From: Lineus longissimus
Taxonomy: Eukaryota > Nemertea > Pilidiophora > Heteronemertea > Lineidae
Assembly: GCF_910592395.1 (NCBI RefSeq)
Contig: NC_088323.1
Span: 7,442,001 to 7,506,000 of the forward strand
Length of the DNA stretch: 64,000 nucleotides
Direction of reading: 5' to 3'
Part shown: positions 56,406-64,000 of the stretch, in pieces
How positions within the stretch are numbered: the first letter of the stretch is position 1
Layout of the letters: the number at the start of each line of letters is the position of its first letter
Notes under the pieces: model-generated
Told to the model about the DNA's origin: nothing
Databases searched by the model: none
Seen by the model: the letters and a program-made list of their open reading frames with translations, nothing else
Position numbers and translations under genes: made by a program

Positions 56406-57387
56406 GACGTCCAGGGCTTACTGGACTTTGCGCAATATTTCGCCAAAAAAGTATTCTACGCAACGGTCCCTAGGTGACTTTTCCTATTCATAATACACAG
56501 CCTGTCCATCCTAGATCGTGGTTACATGGGGAGTGATCGTTGTAAAATTAGGCCAAACGCAAAGACAGTTAACCCGGGTACCACTATGTTTACGATGCGA
56601 ACAAGCCGTGTAAGTCATTATCAGCATTTTTTTCATTGAACATTTGCGGGTACAGCCTCACAGGGAGCAGCATTGAACGGTAAACAGGTTCACATCATAT
56701 TCAGACAACGGCTTGTAACGGCCATACAGGATACGATTCGTATCAACAAAACTACGGGCCGTATCGTCTGTTTCATGTTTTTTTTCCATTACGCCCCCTG
56801 TTGCCAAACAAAGAATAATTTTGAAACGAAATTTGGTGTGAATTTGTAAACAAAGTTTTAAGTCCAGACCTCAAGCGGTTACGGGTACACACTACATTTA
56901 TTATCAAATTGCTAATGCATTAAAAAGTTGAATTGGTCAAGTTTAGCGCCCCATAGATTTTTCCCAGACGTGCCGATGAAAATCAATTTCCGGCAGATAA
57001 TACAGCCCGGGGTTAGATCTTCAAACCATAGAAATTTTGTTGTGGGCTGACCGTGATAATTACGAGGTTGGGGGTCTGAAGTTTTGGGGGTCATTTTCGA
57101 CCATTTGTGACCGGTGAATCGACTTTTCAGCCAACGAGGGGTTAATTTGGCCATTGGGACCACAAAACTTAGGCTCCTAAACTGAAACGTCGTCATCGTT
57201 TTCTTCTGATGGAAAGGAAATTTATGATGTTGATTTTTAAAAAACACGTATTCATAATGGAAAACACATCTATACTGGTGACTGACACCATGTATCGAAC
57301 TTGACGTACCGGGGTAAAACATAATGGTCGCTCCCCCATTTCGCTCGTTTCGTTTCGTTGCGCAAAGTCCAGTAAGCCGACGTCCAG
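56406..57387. mobile_element. MULE-like non-autonomous transposon, copy 2 (element 56415-57378)
   Basis: 964 bases with the same TIRs as copy 1 and inverted relative to it. GACGTCCAG flanks both sides (56406-56414 and 57379-57387), again a perfect 9-base duplication. The 175-codon minus-strand open frame in it is not recognisable as a transposase. Confidence 0.92.
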
Positions 57388-58148
57388 GACGCAAATCGAT
57401 ATTTTTCGTGAACATGTAACTCTGGATGACATTATGCATTACACTATTTGGTGTGTAGTATCATGTTCATGCATGGTGGGTTTTCCCACTAAACTCGGCA
57501 TTCAAACAGAATGTATCTACAGTGGGTAGTTCTTATCCGACAATAATGTTAACATTGAGATATGTCGGTGATACATTCAGAAATAAAGAGCACTTTTCTA
57601 AACTGCTTGGCATTATTATTTTTTTACTTCAACTTATCTATCAGTGATTTAGTTAACGCAGCAAAACATTGTCACCTACCACTTCCCGAACTTATGATAA
57701 ATGATAATAAAACGTATATTTCTACGGCGCCTTTTCGTGGGGTATACCAAGCCCAAGGTGCCACCACTGCATATACCCGTTCGAATAGAAATGTCTTCAA
57801 CTCTGCCTAGAATTTGTCCATGTCTGTGTTCTGTTCGCAATGAACAGGGTAACGCGTTCCATTGTCTTGGACCACAGATGGGAAACGCTGTCTTCCTTCA
57901 AATTAACACCGAACATATCATTGAATTTTAGATTTATTGCATTTATTACCTTAAGGGGTGAATTTGTGTTTCTCGCTCTTGGCGTGATAACCGAGAATGC
58001 GACTGCTGTGGTATATTACTCGAGCTAAAATCCGTAAATCCATAATGTATCATTTTTGCTGAGAGCATCATTTCTTTAATACAAGTTTATCTTACGAAAA
58101 TATGGCGTGTATGAGTACTTAGTATACTGTAACTCAACTCATTAAGCA
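57388..58148. other. Unassigned sequence
   Basis: Open frames at 57562-57810 and neighbours are unrecognised. No repeat seen. Confidence 0.35.
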
Positions 58149-58373
58149 TTAAGGCACAAATCGATATTGAGAAATCGCTGATGATGTTACAGGAGAATAG
58201 CGTGGGCAATGGTTAAACGGCACGAAGTCACACGTTCTGGAATTACTGTTAAACACTAATGCCTGATACTGGAAAAGCTTTACTGGCTGATTTCCAAGAA
58301 GCACAGAACTCATACTACCACATTCGAGCTTTGAACGGATTTCAGTACCGGTATGTGCATACTTTTCCATCAC
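58149..58373 (-). pseudogene. Possible decayed PAN-like terminal exon
   Basis: The minus-strand peptide contains RSKLECGSMSSV, KLFQYQALVFNSNSRTCDF and HCPRYSPVTSSA then a stop at 58149-58151. The order S..EC......FQY....N...TC.F resembles a PAN module, but the cysteines expected after ECGSM and before FQY are missing. I found no convincing acceptor. It lies downstream of the LamG exon on the same strand and may belong to that gene or be a relic. Confidence 0.25.
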
Positions 58374-58514
58374 AAAATAGTTACTCTCTCTATATAAATT
58401 GACTTTCCTTTCGTCTCCATTGATAGCCGAACGTCGGGTAATTTGAAATAAGGGTCCTAAGGAAAATTAACCCAAAAATTCAGTATAAGTATAAGTATCA
58501 TACATAAGAAGTAT

Positions 58515-59290
58515 TGATCGGCCGATAAAATACCGACTACATCGAATTAATCGGCCGATATAATACTGACCGAATCGAATTAATCGACCGATAAAATACC
58601 GACCGCATAAATACCACCGCAATGATCAGGAGCAGAGGTCGTTATGTTCTCTTTATTTTTACGGCGGTTGTTACTTTAACCTACCGCATATTTACAAGTA
58701 GCCATAGTAACAGATGTTCTTCCGGCCGTCAAATTGAACTTTTAACTGTGAGCAATAGATGCCGATAAATGTTTCCAACGTGCTCCGTCGAGTCCATTTT
58801 TCAAATGGCGAGAGGAGACGGTTGACATTGCCGTGTTCGACGGTCAGCTATACATGAATGGTCTCACACGAAATCTCTCTACTCAATTTTTTACGATCAA
58901 ATCTATAACAGAGTTGCTTATCTCGTTACGTATCCCCATCTACTGGCAGTATCACATAAGCGAAATATTATTGTTGAAAAATGAACTTTTTCATGTACTA
59001 ATCTCCGCGCACAGATGCATATAACACTGCGCTGAGTATTTTACGATCGGAAGTACATTTGTCACTATGGCTACTTGCAGGTATGCAGCAGGAATAAGAA
59101 GTAAGGATGTCTCTGTTTGCTTTAAAAATTATACCTCCCGCAGCGCCGTAAAATCCACACCCAAAAATGAAAATAACATACCGTCCTCATACCGTTCCTG
59201 ATTAGCTAGGGAGGTTTATGCGATAGGTAGGCTATTATATCGGCCGATGAAATCGATGCGGTCGGTATTTAATCGGCTGATTCAATCTGG
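58515..59290. mobile_element. Probable inverted-repeat element
   Basis: At 58515-58612 three tandem copies of AATTAATCGGCCGATAAAAT followed by ACCGACCGCAT-type sequence occur (period about 36). One inverted copy (ATCGGCCGATGAAATCGATG, then CGGTCGGTATTTAATCGGC) lies at 59238-59282. The ends are not exact and no target duplication was found. Confidence 0.55.
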
Positions 59291-59512
59291 TTTTTGTCTC
59301 CTCCTGATTACCATACACGTGACACTTCCGCTCTGCCCTCGAGTCCCAGAAGACCTCGGCCAAGGTGGCAAATTTCGACACAACAGGACATATTTGATGG
59401 TTCAGTGTAATTCTTAGTGCTTCGGCGCTCAAGCACCATTTCACACCAAATTTTGGAATCGTACGCGGAACGCTAACAATACGTCTAGTAACCGAAACCA
59501 TGAATGGCCTAC

Positions 59513-60109
59513 CTTCCTCGTATAACTGACGTATGGTACGGTTATCCAGCAATCTGTCATACAGCACGAAGGATGAAATCTCTCCAAAGTGTTTGTCACC
59601 TATACTAATGAAGCTGTCCCCTTGGCCCTTCATAGTCCAAAAGTCAGTGGTTGTTCTCTGCCAAACGGCGTTGATAAACAGTTCGCGCTGTCTACCTAAA
59701 CCACGCAGGGCGTAAAAATACCAGATATTTGCCCTTATTGTTGCTTTAGATTTATTATTTTGCATTATTGTTAAGTCCCCCCGTTGCTCGAAGCTCATTC
59801 GTAGCTCGATGATATTATTTTCCTGATTTTTTGAGACGAACACAATTCCTATATAAAGGTATCCCCCTTTCAACTTCTGCCAGGTGTTCAGAAAAAAAAT
59901 TCCACCATGGCATTTTATCCGTGCGTAAAAGACTATAGAGAATGTATCCTGCAATGGCCTTGCAAAGTTGTTGTCGGATAAGGTCTGGCAACTTTGCCCA
60001 AACGACATGACAGTACCGAACAGTTGTGATCCCACGTAATTGAATCCATGCTTCTGCGTCCTGGAATACGGCGAATCGCCCAGCATACGAGAGATTTTAA
60101 CGCAGTGGC
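59513..60109 (-). CDS. LamG/concanavalin-like domain exon, minus strand
   Basis: The minus-strand acceptor ATATGATTGCAG (60112-60110) and the donor GAAG|GTAGGC (GT at 59512-59511) bound 597 bases, phase 1 to phase 1, 199 residues. Features of a LamG-like jellyroll are DTFSIVFYARI, GGIFFLNTW, WYFYALRGLGRQRELFIN, GDKHFGEISSFVLYDRLLDN and RTIRQLYEE at the end. Such domains bind glycans or matrix proteins. The rest of the gene was not found; the open frame runs on past the donor to 59235, but that part has no LamG character and ends in repeat sequence. Confidence 0.75.
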
Positions 60110-60209
60110 CTGCAATCATATCGTAGCAATGAACGAGAAAAAGATCGCTTGTCTGTGGCTGATACTGGGCATCACTGGGTTCAATTTTCCCCGGTCACTG
60201 CAATGGCTA

Positions 60210-61164
60210 ATGCTAGTCCAAGGAGGATACCGCGGTGACGTCACGGCGTTTCCAAGATGGCGCTGCATATTGTAAACAAACTCGATCCACGGCCGAGGGA
60301 AAATCAAGTCATCAAATAAAGTTAGATTTTTCGCATCAAATCAGAGTTATTAGTACTTTTCTGCTATGAAATAATTCTTCAGACAATAAGTTATCATTTG
60401 AATAATGAAAAGTGCTGTTTTGATGGGGAAAAATAGGGTTTTTAAAACCAAATAGCCGGGCACCGATCTTCCAAAATTAGCGATGGTTTCAAAACCCTCC
60501 GAGATATGGGGCAATCTCTTCATTATCATAATGGGATTCGGAGGCATGTTTGCAGATTTTACAAGTTCGAGACCTGTAGGACCTAAAACTCGCATAGATC
60601 CCCATCGATCCCCTCTATTTGTCGAGTTAGCGCCCCTGTAAGATCATGCATTTTCGGACACTAGAACGAAATCTTCCTGCGGATATCGCGGTTTCGGTGA
60701 TGATTTAAGGCGAAATTGTCTGTTCTTAGAGTTGTATGCGACAGAAATGAGTTCATACTTCATAAAGACATGAATATTATGATATGGGCGGGCTTCTAAG
60801 TCAAAACAATAACAAACTCAACTGCATCTCTACCGTGTATCGCGTAGTTGTATTGCCTAGTGTATTTCGTAGTGTATTTTAGCGGAGAATTCATTTCCGC
60901 ATTTTGGCCACGCCAAACGTCTTTTTTATTCGTGGAAGTTAATCTGCTCTGTAAATTTTATTTTACACAGGAAGAATCCATACTAGGTATTGCAATATTT
61001 CATGTCTATTGGTGTTTTTGTGTACAGGAGCGCATCAGACTGTGAGACGTGGAGGTGTGTTCAGTGCTGGTACTGTGAGTAGAATCTGATTGGCCATAGC
61101 GATCAGTAATATGGGTCGTGATCACGTGATGTGACGTCACCGCGGTATCCTCCTTGATGCTAGT
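60210..61164. mobile_element. TIR transposon with 8-bp target duplication (element 60218/60219-61156)
   Basis: The left end CAAGGAGGATACCGCGGTGA continuing CGTCAC is exactly inverted at the right end (GTGACGTCACCGCGGTATCC then TCCTTG), 26 bases. ATGCTAGT flanks both sides (60210-60217 and 61157-61164). Eight-base duplications suit hAT-like elements; the TIR itself is not diagnostic. On the minus strand it lies just upstream of the LamG exon, inside the putative intron. Confidence 0.85.
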
Positions 61165-62535
61165 AGTTGGTTCCTGTGTTGAAGGCCTGTGAAAATTCTT
61201 TAACATGCGATAATTGTCGCAGTTTACATGATATCTCTTATTGCAGGGTAACTTCGATAAAAAGATCTCCCGTATGCGAGCGCTTCGGATGGCCTTCTAT
61301 TGACAGAGACAAAACTGTTAAAATAGTTAACTTTTTTTCTGTTTGGCGTTTTTCCAATTTTTTTAAGCTCTTATAATTCGGCCCTCGAATAACCACTGGC
61401 ATCGGCTTATTCCAGGGTCGGTAACGTGTGTGAGGGGAGGAGAATACGACTGACTCAGGATTTTCGAGAATGCCACCACCTCGTCCATTTACTTGATTAA
61501 TTGCGAATGCGACGACCGCGATTAGTTATGCATGATTAATATCGCACACGAAAGAACGACATCGGTGTTCGAATGGGGAGCGAGGGAAAAAAAACTCTGC
61601 GGGGCTCCAAGTCTGTTATTATGAGATGAGTAAGAAAAAGAACAGTTCCTACCAGTGTAGTGCGAATCCCTAAAATTGCCGCGTCGGCCGCTCCGATTAT
61701 CGGTGGAAATCAGTTTCAAACTGATTTTAGTGCGATTATCTGCACGATTTATATAATCCAACGAAACCAAACCCAAAAGCTTTTTGAGAAGGCCCCTCCT
61801 GGTTGCCATGGTTGTAGCTCTGAAGCATATTGTGGAGGACGCAGGTTGCGATTTCACTCGAGATATCCCGAATTCTTTGGAACTGTAAATCGACAAAATC
61901 CTCTTGATAATCGCACCGTCGGTCACATCAGTTTTGGTGGAAATAGCCCTTTATTCTGTCGTAGGACTTACTTGTTATCGATGTTGTCATCAGTTCCATC
62001 CAAGTTGACAGTTAAAACTGCTGCAAAGAGTTGATTAAAATACTAAATCGAGCTATGGGATCAATGCTGAAAAAAACACGTTTCTTCGTTGATGTCCTAT
62101 TGTCGATATCATTTCCTTAAAGGGGCCTTTATGCTGGAAACTGGTGGCGGGGGGGGGGGGGGGGGCCTTGCAATCTTCCCCGGGAATCGAGGAAGAATAC
62201 TGAGAATACGTTACGTTTACAGGCCCCTTAAAACCAAATTCGAACAATTCAGGTTCTCCCAAGATTGGGCCTATTGTTCCTGGAGCCTAAACCCTGAACA
62301 GATAGTCGAGCATTCCAATGGAGTATCAGCCAGCTCTCGGACAATGGGCGGGTTAGATCGAACGATGGACAGCGCGCGATATTACCATCACTGGTCAAAC
62401 TGAAAAGTTATCACCTCGTTATTTTTCAGTAAATTTTAAATTTTTAAGAAAAGCCATTTGTAAAAAAAAATTGTAGGCGAACTGTCTAGTTTCCGAAAGC
62501 ATCGCAAAATGTTTTACCGTTTATTTTTCTTTCGT
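61165..62535. other. Unassigned sequence with overlapping open frames and a poly(G) run
   Basis: Overlapping frames at 61660-62034 (plus) and 61522-61926 (minus) exceed 120 codons but neither shows a domain. A G run lies at about 62149-62165. No gene is asserted. Confidence 0.35.
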
Positions 62536-62559
62536 GACAAGGCGATCGCACAACTGATT

Positions 62560-63045
62560 TCCATATCGGAGGATTTTAAACAAAATCCTACTCCCAGGTT
62601 TTTGGGTCTGCCGAAATCGAGGCTAGGTGGCCGACATATTGGATTTCAAGATGGCCGCCCCAAAATAAGTTTTAACCTATATCTCGAGTATTATGATAGA
62701 TAAATTCTCGATTTCAATGCCTGTACCCGGCTTTCTGAAACCAACCAATCAAATGCCGCCTTCAAAATATTGGCAGTAATCTTGAATTTCAAAATGTCCG
62801 CCAAAATTGACACGTTTTTGCCTATATCTCGAAATCTACAACAGTTACGAATCTAATTCTTAAGCCTATCCCTAGGTGTTTGGGTCTGACCAATCGAATG
62901 AAACAATCGAAATCGAGGCCAAATGGCCACCATATTGGATTTCACGATGGCCGCCAAAAAGGTCTGTTTCTCGAGTAGTAGAGCAGATAATTGATGGATT
63001 TCAGCGCCTATACCCAACTTTATGAACCACCAATCAAATGCCACA
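62560..63045. repeat. Diverged tandem repeat with the AAGATGGCCGCC word
   Basis: CATATTGGATTTCAAGATGG then CCGCC occurs at about 62635 and 62932, with a decayed middle copy (TTGAATTTCAAAATGTCCGCC, 62782). Each is followed by CCTATATCTCGA-like and ATTTCAATGCCTGTACCC-like words. Units of roughly 150 bases. Confidence 0.65.
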
Positions 63046-63059
63046 ATGTCACAAAGTGA

Positions 63060-64000
63060 AGTGGTGTGTGTGTGTGTGTATTGGTTTTGGTGAATAGTTT
63101 AGTGTGATTGTGATAGATGGTGTGGTATGATTAGTTTGCATGATTGGTGTGTGTGGCGCTGGGGAGGTATTTCCTGTGAGTTGTACTTCCTGTGAGGAAT
63201 GTATGGTGTTGAGAGGAATGTATATAATTTTAAACTTTGTTTTATTCTGTGTGACTACGTTATTGTTGCTTGGGGCAAGCTTATATTGTACTAAGAGGTT
63301 TAGTGTGTTCTAATCGTGATAGGAGTGCAAAGAGGTAGATTTAGGAAGGCATTTTGGCCCTTGGTGGCCTGTGACCTAGATGCGATCTGTGTGTTGGAAA
63401 GGTTGGCAATGTATGATGAGTGCACAATGCATCGTGTACAAGTGTGTTTTGTGGCCTGTGTAGTGTAAGACCTGGTGTCTTGGCAGGCATGGCAGGCGTA
63501 ATTTCTATTTGTGATACTGGTCAATGGTATTGTGGCTTGGTCAAGCCTTTTCTGCTGATTAAGGAGTTCTAGTTTGTAACTTTGGTTACTTGTAATTTTG
63601 CTCTATGTACTTTCCAGTTCCTCGGTTGAGACTATAAATATACAACGAAGTCAAAAAGAGTCATGAAAATAAATAAATAAATAAATAAATAACTAAATAA
63701 CTGAATAATAAATAATCTATATCATCTTTTATCTTTGTTCGGTTGTCGACTTTGTATTAGACAGTAGCTGCTGTTTTGCTACTGCGTTGCTTCCATGTTT
63801 TTTCCTTGAGAAAACATGTGGTAGTATAATTGTCAAAGGTCACCCTAACACCATCATATTCCTTTGACTTGCTAGCCCATTAAAATAGGCTACGATCCGC
63901 TACGCTGTACATCGAGCCTATGTACGCACTCGAAAAAGGCCAGGAATTCCAGCTGTACGCAATTTAGCCTGCTGCACAGACAGAAACCCTGGCTCGGTTA
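63060..64000. other. GT-rich sequence, (AAAT)n microsatellite and unassigned end
   Basis: A short (GT)n run near 63065-63078 precedes a G/T-rich stretch. An AAATAAATAAAT run lies at about 63669-63692. I see no gene to the end of the window. Confidence 0.5.

Noticed and set aside
56912-57439. 175-codon minus-strand open frame
   Set aside because: It lies almost wholly within MULE-like copy 2 and shows no transposase or other motif; most likely chance.
59235-59512. The last 92 codons of the 294-codon minus-strand frame as part of the LamG domain
   Set aside because: A good phase-1 donor precedes them, they have no LamG features, and the end is repeat-derived.
61522-62034. Overlapping 134- and 124-codon frames as a gene (a Harbinger-type N-terminus was considered)
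   Set aside because: Only a vague resemblance in a short stretch; no conserved domain on either strand.

Overview
The window is eukaryotic nuclear DNA. It has intron-containing genes with GT/AG junctions, a single-exon rhodopsin-type GPCR, tRNA-derived SINEs, many short inverted-repeat DNA transposons and minisatellites, and no bacterial gene packing. The protein families (long-ectodomain peptide-type GPCR, C-type lectin, immunoglobulin, PAN-like and LamG modules in phase-1 exons) fit a marine bilaterian invertebrate, plausibly a lophotrochozoan. I cannot name the species.

Layout. About 1-21 kb is gene-poor: a 945-bp transposon with a 9-bp target duplication, two SINEs, a satellite array split by a transposon, a 33-bp minisatellite, and a pair of inverted low-complexity arrays. 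At 21.2-23.0 kb lies an intronless GPCR gene on the plus strand. About 23-31 kb is mostly non-coding, with a 30-bp minisatellite (26.7-27.5 kb) and a 930-bp foldback element (29.8-30.7 kb).

The main object is at 31.4-53.9 kb: one predicted plus-strand gene encoding a secreted multimodular recognition-type protein. A signal-peptide exon ending in phase 1 can be followed by [CTLD-A, CTLD-B, Ig] twice, then five near-identical Ig exons in a tandem array of about 0.7 kb units, two diverged Ig exons, and a terminal cysteine-rich PAN-like exon. Every module boundary I located is phase 1, and the listed exons sum to 4416 nt, an intact frame of 1471 residues plus stop. The lectin-lectin-Ig block has been duplicated, and comparing the two copies shows several transposon insertions against their empty sites. 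The introns hold many pieces of one inverted-repeat element family. The architecture recalls molluscan CREP/FREP and other Ig-plus-lectin immune proteins; an immune role is inference.

About 54-64 kb holds two copies of a MULE-like element with perfect 9-bp target duplications, a minus-strand LamG-domain exon, another terminal-inverted-repeat element with an 8-bp duplication, and repeats to the end of the window.

Exon calls rest on reading frame, splice consensus, phase and recognisable domains. There is no transcript evidence.
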